From: Lachnospiraceae bacterium
GTDB taxonomy: Bacteria; Bacillota; Clostridia; Lachnospirales; Lachnospiraceae
Direction of reading: 5' to 3'
Assembly: GCA_017412055.1 (NCBI GenBank)
Contig: JAFQOW010000025.1
Coordinates: 1-57,324, forward strand
Length of the DNA: 57,324 nucleotides
Below are positions 25,781 through 34,435 of the stretch, one piece after another (position 1 is the stretch's first letter; each line of letters opens with the position of its first letter). Below the pieces are notes generated by a model. The model saw only the letters and a program-made list of their open reading frames with translations. It was not told the origin of the DNA and did no database searches. The position numbers and the translations under genes are program-made.

Positions 25781-26629
25781 ATGAAGACAAAAATTATTGC
25801 ATTGGTTATGACAATTGTCGTATTGGTAGGTACAGGTGTTTTTGATGAAGTGAGAATTGTGCATGCGGCTACACCATCTCAAAATAAAGGATTTACTATT
25901 GACGAAAATGTTTATAATGTAAATTGGCAAGAAACAGAACTTATTAAGGTTGTCTGTACTTCAAATATGGTATTAAAGGGTATGTGTCTTGGATATGCAC
26001 AGGTTGCAACGGGATATGCTACAACTAAGCAAATGATAGATGGGTATTATTATCAACATATACTTGTAAAAGCCGATATGATGCCACAGATTATTGGTGG
26101 TAGTTTGAGGGGGATGTCCCAGAATTTGGTGATTAAAGTAAACAATGAGAAAAATATGAAAGATACAGAAATACAGCCTGAAACAGAAACTAATTCTACA
26201 TCATATACTATCGCAACATCTAAAGGATATACTGGAAATTATGAGTTGCGAAAAAATAAGGAAGGATTTTCATTTAGTAAAGGTGGAAATTATTCATTTG
26301 ATGTTACTTCAAATGTATCGTATAGAGTAAATTCATTATCAGTTTCAACAAATAAATATTCAAATGGTTTTGCACGATGGGATTATGATTATATATCATC
26401 TGGAACAAATGCAGAGCAGAATAAATATTTATTTGGTTCATCAGTTCAAAGAGGAATGTTTAGTTGGCATATGCCTTATAAAAATAACGGATTTTATGCT
26501 ACTAACAGAGTTTATCTTATGGCATCATTTGGGGCTGGTGTTTATGGAGGAACATCAAGATATTGTAGCAATAGTGGTTCTTATACTATAGGTACTAATG
26601 CTACAAGTATGATAATAACATGGGATTAG
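25781..26629 (+). CDS. Secreted protein of unknown family
   Basis: A 282-residue protein. ATG 25781 follows AAGGAGA, and a typical signal peptide ends near H-A-A-T-P. An upstream in-frame GTG or TTG would only lengthen a non-signal tail. I do not recognise the mature part. It is rich in Ser, Tyr, Asn and Gly, with alternating polar/aromatic stretches (for example S-F-S-K-G-G-N-Y-S-F-D-V-T-S-N-V-S-Y and F-G-A-G-V-Y-G-G-T-S) that suggest beta strands and no membrane helix. It is followed within 11 bases by a membrane-anchored protein and then a MacB-like ABC transporter, so it may be their export substrate: a toxin, bacteriocin-like protein or surface factor. A weak resemblance to beta-barrel toxins was considered but is not supported. 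Confidence 0.6.
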   Translation: MKTKIIALVMTIVVLVGTGVFDEVRIVHAATPSQNKGFTIDENVYNVNWQETELIKVVCTSNMVLKGMCLGYAQVATGYATTKQMIDGYYYQHILVKADMMPQIIGGSLRGMSQNLVIKVNNEKNMKDTEIQPETETNSTSYTIATSKGYTGNYELRKNKEGFSFSKGGNYSFDVTSNVSYRVNSLSVSTNKYSNGFARWDYDYISSGTNAEQNKYLFGSSVQRGMFSWHMPYKNNGFYATNRVYLMASFGAGVYGGTSRYCSNSGSYTIGTNATSMIITWD

Positions 26630-26640
26630 GTGAAGAATAA

Positions 26641-27318
26641 ATGAACAAGAAGAAAATAATAGCTATGTCAATAATACTATTGTGCCTAATACTTTCTGCG
26701 ATAGGTATCATTTGGTTTTTGGTGAAAGATGATGACAAAACAGATCTAGAGTTAGCAATGCAAGGCAAAAGCGGCTATGAGCAGGCAGCAGAATCTTTAG
26801 ACGTAGATTTTAATGCTGATATAATGGTGTATGGTGAAGAACCAGGTTTTATAGATGACGTTAAATGGCGAAAAATTGATAAAATTACGGAAGAAATATT
26901 AAATTTTGAAGAACCACATGGATATCGAGCAATAATACTGTTTGATTATGAAGGTACAATGAACATAACTGATGAAGAGTTACTTCTTATAAAAAAGTAT
27001 GTAGAAGAAAAAGGTTATGATATGATATACATTGGAGAGAATTATCTAGATGATTTTGTTCGATTAAAATTTACAGTTGGATGTAAACCAGGTGCTATGT
27101 CATTGGGATATATGGGAAGCATAAATGTAGGGCAAGAGGTTCAACAAAATGAAGTTGGTAATTTATATGCACTTCATGGTATATGGAATGAGGAAAGTGA
27201 GGAGTATTTAAAGATGAATGAGATACTTCTTCAGTCTACACTTTTAGACATTATGTGGATGTATGCTAAACAGTCCAATGGTTATAATCCAGCAGGTGAA
27301 TTTAGTGGTGAGGAATAA
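26641..27318 (+). CDS. Membrane-anchored protein of unknown function
   Basis: A 225-residue protein with a short Lys-rich start and one transmembrane helix at ~5-28 (I-I-L-L-C-L-I-L-S), the rest outside. The soluble part begins with an acidic segment. A central R-A-I-I-L-F-D-Y-E-G, then I-T-D-E-E-L-L-L-I-K-K-Y-V-E-E-K-G-Y-D-M-I-Y-I-G, looks like an alternating beta-alpha unit. I recognise no family. Its position between the secreted protein (11-base gap) and the ABC transporter (15-base gap) suggests a periplasmic-side adaptor or an immunity protein. Confidence 0.55.
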   Translation: MNKKKIIAMSIILLCLILSAIGIIWFLVKDDDKTDLELAMQGKSGYEQAAESLDVDFNADIMVYGEEPGFIDDVKWRKIDKITEEILNFEEPHGYRAIILFDYEGTMNITDEELLLIKKYVEEKGYDMIYIGENYLDDFVRLKFTVGCKPGAMSLGYMGSINVGQEVQQNEVGNLYALHGIWNEESEEYLKMNEILLQSTLLDIMWMYAKQSNGYNPAGEFSGEE

Positions 27319-27333
27319 GAATTAAGAGGTATT

Positions 27334-29778
27334 ATGTTTAAATTAGAGAATGTTAAAAAAATATATTCTCAGGGAGAGCAGTCAGTGACTGCTCTTTCTG
27401 GTGTGAATTTAAATTTTGGATATAATGGTGTTGTTACTATTGTAGGTGAAAGTGGAAGTGGAAAGACAACGCTTTTAAATTTGTTATCTGGATTAGATAA
27501 GGTTTCAAATGGAGAGATTATTTTTTGCGAAAGAAAGATGTCCCAATTCAATGATAATGAATGGGATAAGCATCATAGTAGAGATGTAGGCTTTGTGTTT
27601 CAGGATTATAATGTTATAGACGAGTTGACTATAGAAGAAAATGTAAATCTTGCATTAGAGGTACTGGATATTGAATCGAATAAAAAAAGTCAAATGATAG
27701 ATAATGTCTTAGAAAAGGTAGGATTAAAAGAGATTCGTTCAAAACTGGTTGGAAAACTGTCAGGTGGACAAAAGCAAAGAGTGGCTATTGCTAGGGCATA
27801 TGTAAAGAATCCAAAGGTTATATTGGCGGATGAACCCACAGGAAATCTCGATTTTGAGAACAGTGTTAAAATATTCGAAATGTTAAAGGAAATATCGAAA
27901 GATACACTGGTAGTCGTTGTAACACATAGCAGAAATCTAGCATTTGAATATTCAGATAGAATGATTACATTGTCAGATGGGAAGGTGGTGTCTGATGATG
28001 TAAAAGAAGAAGAGATGTTAGATATAGAGATAAGTTCTACAGGAAATAAGCAGATTATTAAGGATTTTGAACAGTTAACTAATTTTATCAAAGAAAATGA
28101 TGTCCAGAATAATCAGTATAAGATTACGGTACATAAAAAGCAAATTAGTATAGAAGATATAAAAACTGAACCTATAAAAAAGGAAGAATATAATCATAAT
28201 ACATTAAAGAGAAATACGAAATTTATGATTGCAAAGAGGATTCTTGCTAAAAGAAAGGTTAGACAATATTTGTCTATCGGTATATTTGCCATAACTATAT
28301 TTTTAATGTATATGGTAACTAATTTTATGCTATATAATGAACATAGAGTTATCTCAGAGTATTTGAAAAGATATGATATATCAGATGTAAGAATAACGCG
28401 AGAACTTGAAAGTATGTATAAGAGCAATAAAAGGGGTACTGTGGCATATAGAACTAAAGAAATGAAGGAAGATTTATTAGACATAGTTAAAGATAATATT
28501 TATTATGAATTTTTAGGATGTATGTTTAGTAATGATGATATGATATATATGGAGGGTGAGGAAATAAAAGAGAATGTCTTTTATGAACCAACTGGTTTAA
28601 GAGTGCTTACAGATAAGGTATTAAGTCAAGTATACAATATAGATGATTTAAAGGTTAATGAATTTATTATTTCAGAAGGTTTGGCAAAAAAGACAGGTAT
28701 ATCTAAGAAAAATATAGGTGAGACTTATTATATAAATGATGAGAAACATATTTTACTAGAAATTGTTCCAGGTAATGAGTCTAAGGTATATGTTTCAGAG
28801 AGATATGTTGAAAGAATAAAAAAAGAAAATGAAGAAACTAGTGGAAGAAACGTTTCGGTAAACGGAAATTTTATTCGTAATAAGTCATTATATGAATATC
28901 GTAATCACTATATTGCATTACATAATGCAGAGTTAATGGAATACACAGATTTAATTGGTCGCATGCCTAACGAAAAACATGAGGTGGTGATATCGAATAC
29001 GTTCTTTTATGATAATAAAGGTGAACTTGCAGATGTAAAAGAGCCACAAGAACTCATAGGAAAAAGCTTTGATTTGATAGATTTATATGATGAAAAGTAC
29101 AAAACCGCATTGACGGAGAATATGAATCTATATGATTATTTGGGCGAGAGAGTAACTATAGTAGGAGTCGCGCAGTTCGATGGTGATGTTTTAGTATGCG
29201 CTGATGTATATAAAAAACTTAACGAAGATTATTATAGTATATATTGTTTTGAAACTATGGGATGTTATAGTACAAGTTGGAAAGATTTAACAAAGCATCT
29301 TCATGAAACAGATTTTAGAATAGAGGATGAAAATATCAAGGATGTCTATAAAATAGTTGATATGCGCCCTGTGTTGATGAAATATATAGTGGGAGTAATA
29401 GTTATTATGATAGTTTTAACGATGTTTCTTATGATAAGTCTTATAAGCTATAGTGTAAAAGATAATAGTAAAATAATAGGTATACTTAAATCTCAAGGAA
29501 TATGCAAAAAGGATTTGAAGTATATATTTGCGATTAGTCCTGCTAAAAATATATTTGTATCACTAATACTTGCTTTGATGGCACTGATATGGGTGGTTAG
29601 ATATATTAATAATGAGTATAATATGTATGCAAATAAACGAATTGTAGAGATATTACCAACTAGCGTTCTTTCAGTAATTATTACATTGGGATTAACCATA
29701 GTATTAGCGGTATGTTGTTTGATATGGCCACTAAAAAATATGGATAAGAAAACTATAATAGATAATATAAAAAACTAA
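27334..29778 (+). CDS. ABC transporter, fused ATPase and FtsX-type permease (MacB-like)
   Basis: An 814-residue protein. The N-terminal ABC domain has Walker A G-E-S-G-S-G-K-T-T (38-46), signature L-S-G-G-Q (142-146) and Walker B V-I-L-A-D-E (162-167) with P-T-G-N-L-D. A linker leads to a helix at ~312-332, a large extracellular domain (~335-685) and three C-terminal helices, the type VII (MacB/FtsX) layout with one permease module per chain. Such transporters do not move substrates across the lipid channel directly; they use mechanotransmission to expel peptides or proteins, or to resist antimicrobial peptides. Co-location with the secreted protein suggests export or self-protection. The last gene of the three-gene operon. 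Confidence 0.88.
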   Translation: MFKLENVKKIYSQGEQSVTALSGVNLNFGYNGVVTIVGESGSGKTTLLNLLSGLDKVSNGEIIFCERKMSQFNDNEWDKHHSRDVGFVFQDYNVIDELTIEENVNLALEVLDIESNKKSQMIDNVLEKVGLKEIRSKLVGKLSGGQKQRVAIARAYVKNPKVILADEPTGNLDFENSVKIFEMLKEISKDTLVVVVTHSRNLAFEYSDRMITLSDGKVVSDDVKEEEMLDIEISSTGNKQIIKDFEQLTNFIKENDVQNNQYKITVHKKQISIEDIKTEPIKKEEYNHNTLKRNTKFMIAKRILAKRKVRQYLSIGIFAITIFLMYMVTNFMLYNEHRVISEYLKRYDISDVRITRELESMYKSNKRGTVAYRTKEMKEDLLDIVKDNIYYEFLGCMFSNDDMIYMEGEEIKENVFYEPTGLRVLTDKVLSQVYNIDDLKVNEFIISEGLAKKTGISKKNIGETYYINDEKHILLEIVPGNESKVYVSERYVERIKKENEETSGRNVSVNGNFIRNKSLYEYRNHYIALHNAELMEYTDLIGRMPNEKHEVVISNTFFYDNKGELADVKEPQELIGKSFDLIDLYDEKYKTALTENMNLYDYLGERVTIVGVAQFDGDVLVCADVYKKLNEDYYSIYCFETMGCYSTSWKDLTKHLHETDFRIEDENIKDVYKIVDMRPVLMKYIVGVIVIMIVLTMFLMISLISYSVKDNSKIIGILKSQGICKKDLKYIFAISPAKNIFVSLILALMALIWVVRYINNEYNMYANKRIVEILPTSVLSVIITLGLTIVLAVCCLIWPLKNMDKKTIIDNIKN

Positions 29779-29820
29779 TGATGAAATAATTTAATAAGTG
29801 GTAATTTATGAATAAATTGG

Positions 29821-29849
29821 TTGACAAATATTGTGCAATTATTTAATAT
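29821..29849 (+). promoter_or_regulatory. Promoter of the T-box/valS transcript
   Basis: TTGACA (29821-29826), 17 bases, TAATAT (29844-29849). Transcription would begin near 29856, just before the T-box stem I. Confidence 0.7.
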
Positions 29850-29880
29850 AGTTAAATAAAATTAAATACATAAATGTAAT

Positions 29881-30122
29881 GATGAAGAGGAGTAGAAATT
29901 TAGTACCTTAAGAGAGAGTGGTTCATCGGCTGAAAGACCACTTAGGAAAACGGATTTTGAAGGTAGCTTCTGAACAGCATAGCTCAACGCAAATTTGTTG
30001 TTAGTAGGTTATGACGGAGTCGTCCACGTTATAGGATATGATAAGATAAAATAAAGGTGGTACCGCGTACCTAAGATACGCCCTTGATATGTGAAGTGAT
30101 TCGTATATCAAGGGCATTTTTG
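29881..30122 (+). promoter_or_regulatory. T-box riboswitch, valine type
   Basis: A complete T-box leader. The GATGAAGAGGAGTAG opening of stem I begins at 29881. An AGAGAGTGG apical part and the 3' side GAAGGTAGCTTCTGAAC (from about 29959) follow; GTA at 29963-29965 is the likely specifier, a valine codon that fits valS downstream. The conserved antiterminator T-box AGGTGGTACCGCG lies at 30055-30067. The terminator pairs GCCCTTGATAT (30080-30090) with ATATCAAGGGC (30105-30115) followed by T residues. Uncharged tRNA-Val should stabilise the antiterminator and let transcription enter the DUF6440 gene and valS. Confidence 0.95.
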
Positions 30123-30142
30123 TTTGAAAGAAGGAGGATATT

Positions 30143-30331
30143 ATGGCAGATAAGAGATTTGAAAAGGTGTATTCACAGGGAACTATGACGAAAATTGAAA
30201 TATGGGTAGATATGATGACGGGTGTTAATTATTTACATCATACAAATGGGTATTCTGGTGGATTAACACCACTGTTAGACAGAGAGGGTAAACCAGTTGT
30301 TTCGCAAGTATCATCTAATAGAGATTTGTAG
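30143..30331 (+). CDS. DUF6440 family small protein
   Basis: A 62-residue soluble protein with a strong AAGGAGG site. The core reads I-W-V-D-M-M-T-G-V-N-Y-L, followed by G-G-L-T-P-L-L-D-R-E-G-K-P-V-V. I recognise this ending as DUF6440, of unknown function. It lies between the valine T-box and valS, 21 bases after the terminator T-run and 33 bases before valS, so its expression should follow valine starvation, although it is not an obvious translation gene. Confidence 0.75.
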   Translation: MADKRFEKVYSQGTMTKIEIWVDMMTGVNYLHHTNGYSGGLTPLLDREGKPVVSQVSSNRDL

Positions 30332-30364
30332 AAATTTAAAATTAATTTAAAGGAGAGAAAAGTT

Positions 30365-33028
30365 ATGCAGAAGGAATTAGAAAAGAATTATAATCCAGCC
30401 GACATAGAGACTAGATTATATGATAAGTGGATGGAAAAGAAATATTTCCATGCAGAAGTAGATAGAAGTAAGAAGCCATTTACAATTGTTATGCCACCAC
30501 CAAATATTACAGGTCAGCTTCATATGGGACATGCTCTTGATAATACTATGCAGGATATTCTTATTAGATATAAGAGAATGCAGGGATATAACGCACTCTG
30601 GCAGCCAGGTACAGACCATGCAAGTATCGCTACAGAGGTAAAGGTTATTGAAAGCCTTAAGGAGCAGGGAATCGACAAGGCAGACCTTGGTAGAGAAGGA
30701 TTTCTTGAGAAGGCTTGGGAATGGAAGAAAGAGTACGGTGGTAGAATCGTTAAGCAGCTTAGAAAGCTGGGTTCTTCAGCTGATTGGGATAGAGAAAGAT
30801 TTACAATGGACGAAGGCTGTTCTAAGGCAGTTGAGGAAGTATTCGTTAAGATGCACGAGAAGGGACTTATTTATAAGGGTTCCAGAATCGTAAACTGGTG
30901 TCCAGTTTGTAAGACATCGATTTCAGATGCAGAGGTTGAGCATGAGGAGCAGGCAGGACATTTTTGGCATATCAATTATCCTGTTGCAGATGATAATGGT
31001 AATGCAGTTCCAGGTAAATTTGTAGAGATAGCTACTACAAGACCAGAGACACTTCTTGGTGATACTGCAGTAGCGGTAAATCCTGAGGATAATAGATACA
31101 AGGACCTTATCGGAAAGAATGTTATTCTTCCACTTGTTAATAAGACAATTCCAGTTGTAGCAGATTCATATGTAGATATGGAATTTGGTACAGGTGTAGT
31201 TAAGATTACACCTGCTCATGACCCTAACGATTTTGAGGTAGGAAAGAGACATAACCTTCCAGAGATAAATGTAATGAATGATGATGCTACTATCAATGCA
31301 ATGGGTGGCAAGTATGAAGGTATGGACAGATACGAGGCTAGAAAGGCAATGGTTGCTGACTTAGAAGCTTTAGGACTTCTTGTAAAGGTAGAAGACCACA
31401 GCCATAACGTAGGAACTCATGATAGATGTCATACTACTGTAGAGCCATTTATTAAGCAGCAGTGGTTTGTAAAGATGGATGAGCTTATTAAGCCAGCAGC
31501 AGAGGCTGTTAAGAATGGTGATATCGAGCTTATGCCAAAGAGTATGGAGAAGACATACTTTAACTGGACAGATAATATCAGAGATTGGTGTATTTCTAGA
31601 CAGCTTTGGTGGGGACATAGAATTCCTGCATATTACTGTGCAAAGTGTGGCGAGATGATAGTTGCAAGAAGCAGCGAAGCACCAGCTACATGTCCAAAGT
31701 GTGGTCACGACCATATGGAGCAGGACCCAGATACATTAGATACATGGTTCTCATCAGCATTATGGCCATTCTCAACACTTGGTTGGCCAGAAAAAACTGA
31801 AGAGCTTGATTACTTCTATCCTACAGATGTACTTGTAACAGGATATGATATTATCTTCTTCTGGGTAATCCGTATGGCATTCTCAGGCTATGAGCATATG
31901 GGCAAGAAGCCATTTAACAAGGTTCTTTTCCACGGCTTAGTTAGAGATTCTCAGGGTAGAAAGATGAGTAAGTCCCTTGGAAATGGTATCGACCCACTTG
32001 AGGTTATAGAAAAGTATGGTGCAGATGCTCTTAGATTTACACTTATTACAGGTAATGCACCAGGTAATGATATGAGATTCTACTGGGAGAGAGTAGAGGC
32101 TTCTAGAAACTTTGCAAATAAGGTATGGAATGCTTCAAGATTTATTATGATGAACTTCCCGGAGGATGGAATTAAGGATGTTCCAGTATCTGACCTTACA
32201 GATGCAGATAAGTGGATACTTTCTAAGTGCAATCAGCTTATAAAGGATGTAACAGAAAATCTTGATAAGTATGAGATGGGTATCGCAGCAGATAAGCTTA
32301 ACTCATTTATTTGGGAAGAGTTCTGCGACTGGTATATCGAGATGGTTAAGCCAAGACTTTACAGTGAGGATAATACTACAAAGGCAGCAGCTTTATGGAC
32401 ACTTAAGAAGGTACTTATCACATCATTAAAGCTTCTTCATCCATATATGCCATTTGTAACAGAGGAAATCTTCTGTACACTTCAGAATGAGGAAGATTCT
32501 ATAATGGTATCAGATTGGCCAGTATATAGTGAGGAATATAACTTTGCTAAGGAAGAACAGGCTATTGAGACTATAAAGGAAGCTGTAAGAAATATTAGAA
32601 ATGTTCGTGCTGAGATGAACGTACCACCTAGCAAGAAGGCTAAGGTATATGCAGTTTCAGAGGATGAGACAGTAAGAAATATTTTTGAAGATGGTAAGGT
32701 ATTCTTCGGAACACTTGGTTATGCAAGTGAAGTAGTAGTTCAAAAGGATAAGAATGGAATCGCAGATGATGCAGTATCTGCAGTTATTCCACAGGCAGTT
32801 ATCTACATGCCATTTGCAGAGCTTGTAGATATCGAGAAGGAAATCGAGCGTCTTACAAAGGAAAAGGAAAAGCTTACAAAGGAGCTTGCCCGTGTAAACG
32901 GAATGCTTGCAAATCCAAACTTCGTAAACAAGGCACCAGAGGCTAAGTTAAATGAAGAGAAGGAAAAGAAGGCAAAATATGAGCAGATGATGGCGCAGGT
33001 TGAGGAAAGACTTTTTCAGCTTAGCTAA
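30365..33028 (+). CDS. valS: Valyl-tRNA synthetase
   Basis: An 887-residue class Ia synthetase that charges tRNA-Val. [13 protein letters not shown] is the HIGH motif (~45) and G-R-K-M-S-K-S places KMSKS at 533-537. The editing domain between them contains [13 protein letters not shown] zinc-type C-x-K-C...C-P-K-C insertion occurs at about 424-443. The last ~70 residues form the charged coiled-coil arm typical of ValRS. AAGGAGAG precedes the ATG. Regulated by the T-box at 29881-30122. Confidence 0.97.
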   Translation: MQKELEKNYNPADIETRLYDKWMEKKYFHAEVDRSKKPFTIVMPPPNITGQLHMGHALDNTMQDILIRYKRMQGYNALWQPGTDHASIATEVKVIESLKEQGIDKADLGREGFLEKAWEWKKEYGGRIVKQLRKLGSSADWDRERFTMDEGCSKAVEEVFVKMHEKGLIYKGSRIVNWCPVCKTSISDAEVEHEEQAGHFWHINYPVADDNGNAVPGKFVEIATTRPETLLGDTAVAVNPEDNRYKDLIGKNVILPLVNKTIPVVADSYVDMEFGTGVVKITPAHDPNDFEVGKRHNLPEINVMNDDATINAMGGKYEGMDRYEARKAMVADLEALGLLVKVEDHSHNVGTHDRCHTTVEPFIKQQWFVKMDELIKPAAEAVKNGDIELMPKSMEKTYFNWTDNIRDWCISRQLWWGHRIPAYYCAKCGEMIVARSSEAPATCPKCGHDHMEQDPDTLDTWFSSALWPFSTLGWPEKTEELDYFYPTDVLVTGYDIIFFWVIRMAFSGYEHMGKKPFNKVLFHGLVRDSQGRKMSKSLGNGIDPLEVIEKYGADALRFTLITGNAPGNDMRFYWERVEASRNFANKVWNASRFIMMNFPEDGIKDVPVSDLTDADKWILSKCNQLIKDVTENLDKYEMGIAADKLNSFIWEEFCDWYIEMVKPRLYSEDNTTKAAALWTLKKVLITSLKLLHPYMPFVTEEIFCTLQNEEDSIMVSDWPVYSEEYNFAKEEQAIETIKEAVRNIRNVRAEMNVPPSKKAKVYAVSEDETVRNIFEDGKVFFGTLGYASEVVVQKDKNGIADDAVSAVIPQAVIYMPFAELVDIEKEIERLTKEKEKLTKELARVNGMLANPNFVNKAPEAKLNEEKEKKAKYEQMMAQVEERLFQLS

Positions 33029-33046
33029 TAGAGCAGATTGAAAAAT

Positions 33047-33085
33047 AGGTTACAAGGCAGTATAATGTTCTTGTAACCTTTTTTA
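33047..33085 (+). terminator. Terminator of valS
   Basis: AGGTTACAAG (33047-33056) pairs with CTTGTAACCT (33070-33079) followed by a T-run. Confidence 0.85.
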
Positions 33086-33144
33086 TCATATAGGAAAGTT
33101 CTCAACGAGAACTTCTTATATGATAAAAAACGCTCCGCTAAGGA
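33084..33144. repeat. 61-base dispersed palindromic repeat, copy 1
   Basis: A hairpin of CATATA-GG-AAAGTTCTC-aac-GAGAACTT-C-TTATATG continues into A-rich sequence and the GC-rich tail CGCTCCGCTAAGGAT. The outer ATCATATA/TATATGAT pairing extends the stem to 33081-33128. The same element occurs at 38815-38875 with only a handful of changes, mostly in the loop and edges, while surrounding DNA is unrelated. Confidence 0.85.
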
Positions 33145-33164
33145 TATGAAGGAGGATAAATTAG

Positions 33165-33683
33165 ATGAAGAAAAAGAATATTATTATATCAGTAATAGGT
33201 ATAGCTTTAATTATTGCAGTGGTTTTAATAGTTGTTATTGTAATTAGTGGTAATGGAAATAAAGGGAAAAAGAAGATAGTGGGTTTAACAAAAGATAATT
33301 TACTTACGTTATCTTTAGAATCTCGAAATAAAGATAATTCTGAAGAGAATATTATGGTAGAAATAGATTTCGTAGAGAAAATGCTCAAAACAGGAACTAG
33401 AAGAGAGTTTATGAATTATGAAGATGCGATGCCAAAAGAGTTAGTTTTAACTGATGAGCAGTGTGATGAATTAAAAGAATATATTGTGGATTATTCCCAC
33501 AAGATTAAGGAAAAAGAGGATGAATATTGGCCTAAAACAGATGAATATCCAGAGATGTTTGTTTTGTTTGAGTATGATATAACATTTGGCGATAGTGATA
33601 ATTATAAAGAGTACAGTGCAGATGGAGCTCTCTGTTATCCAGATGGATGGAGCGAATTTATAAAAACATTGATGGAATATTAA
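33165..33683 (+). CDS. Small membrane-anchored protein, unknown
   Basis: A 172-residue protein with an N-terminal K-K-K and a long transmembrane helix (~6-29), then a Gly/Asn/Lys-rich linker and an acidic, soluble domain of ~130 residues rich in Glu, Asp, Tyr. T-D-E-Q-C-D-E-L-K-E-Y and F-V-L-F-E-Y-D-I-T-F-G-D are visible, with no recognised motif. A strong AAGGAGG site sets the start. It follows the 61-base repeat and precedes DUF1349 by 28 bases, so these two may be cotranscribed. Confidence 0.65.
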   Translation: MKKKNIIISVIGIALIIAVVLIVVIVISGNGNKGKKKIVGLTKDNLLTLSLESRNKDNSEENIMVEIDFVEKMLKTGTRREFMNYEDAMPKELVLTDEQCDELKEYIVDYSHKIKEKEDEYWPKTDEYPEMFVLFEYDITFGDSDNYKEYSADGALCYPDGWSEFIKTLMEY

Positions 33684-33711
33684 GAAGGTATATTATTTAG
33701 GAGATTTTGAC

Positions 33712-34320
33712 ATGAGTTTTGATAAAAGCAAGCTTAAATGGATTAGAGAACCAGAAAATTATGTGATTTCAGAATCGATGATTGAAATTATAACAGAGCC
33801 ACGCACAGATTTATGGCAGCGAACATATTATCATTTTAGAAATGATAATGCACCTGTATTACAGATGGAAACAGACGAAAAATATTTTTCATTTGTTGTA
33901 AAAACTACGTTTGAAAGTAAGCATAGATTTGACCAGTGTGGCATAGTGATGTACCTGGATAGTGATAACTGGTTGAAGGCATCTATTGAATATGAGAATG
34001 AAAGCTTTCAGCATTTGGGAAGTGTGGTAACTAATAATGGATATTCTGATTGGGCAACTACAAAAATTGATGCAGATATAAAGTCTATGTGGTATAGATT
34101 TAGTCGCAGAGAGGATGATTACTGCATTGAATGTTCAGAAGATGGTGTGACTTTTAAGCAGATGAGAGTATGTCATATGTGGAACGGTGGGGGAACAATT
34201 CAATTTGGTATTTATGCATGTAGTCCAGAGGAATCTTCATTTAAGGCTACGTTTACAGATATGGAAGTTACAGAGTGCGAATGGTTAGCGCATAATGGAC
34301 AGCAGCCAGATGAGGAGTAA
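33712..34320 (+). CDS. DUF1349 family protein
   Basis: A 202-residue soluble protein without signal peptide. The pattern is that of DUF1349, a concanavalin-A-like beta sandwich: T-D-L-W-Q-R-T-Y-Y-H-F-R, F-S-F-V-V-K-T-T-F, F-D-Q-C-G-I-V-M-Y-L-D-S-D-N-W-L-K and F-K-A-T-F-T-D-M-E-V. Its role is not established; related domains bind carbohydrates. It follows an unrelated small membrane protein by 28 bases and has an AGGAG site. Confidence 0.75.
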   Translation: MSFDKSKLKWIREPENYVISESMIEIITEPRTDLWQRTYYHFRNDNAPVLQMETDEKYFSFVVKTTFESKHRFDQCGIVMYLDSDNWLKASIEYENESFQHLGSVVTNNGYSDWATTKIDADIKSMWYRFSRREDDYCIECSEDGVTFKQMRVCHMWNGGGTIQFGIYACSPEESSFKATFTDMEVTECEWLAHNGQQPDEE

Positions 34321-34352
34321 ACATATAGTAAATACAATTCGAAAATAATCAA

Positions 34353-34392
34353 ATAAATGTAAGAAAAAAGTGGAAATATGTCGATATATATA
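34353..34392 (+). promoter_or_regulatory. Possible sigma-28-type promoter before the DUF342 gene
   Basis: TAAG followed about 16 bases later by GTCGATAT resembles the motility sigma factor consensus (TAAA-N15-GCCGATAA). The match is imperfect; a vegetative promoter is not obvious. Confidence 0.3.
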
Positions 34393-34435
34393 GTACTATA
34401 TTAGTAGAAGGCTATATGAACGTGAGGTGAGGCAT

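Noticed and set aside
25781-26629. Leukocidin-like pore-forming toxin
   Set aside because: Only a loose resemblance in beta-rich composition; no diagnostic motif could be matched.
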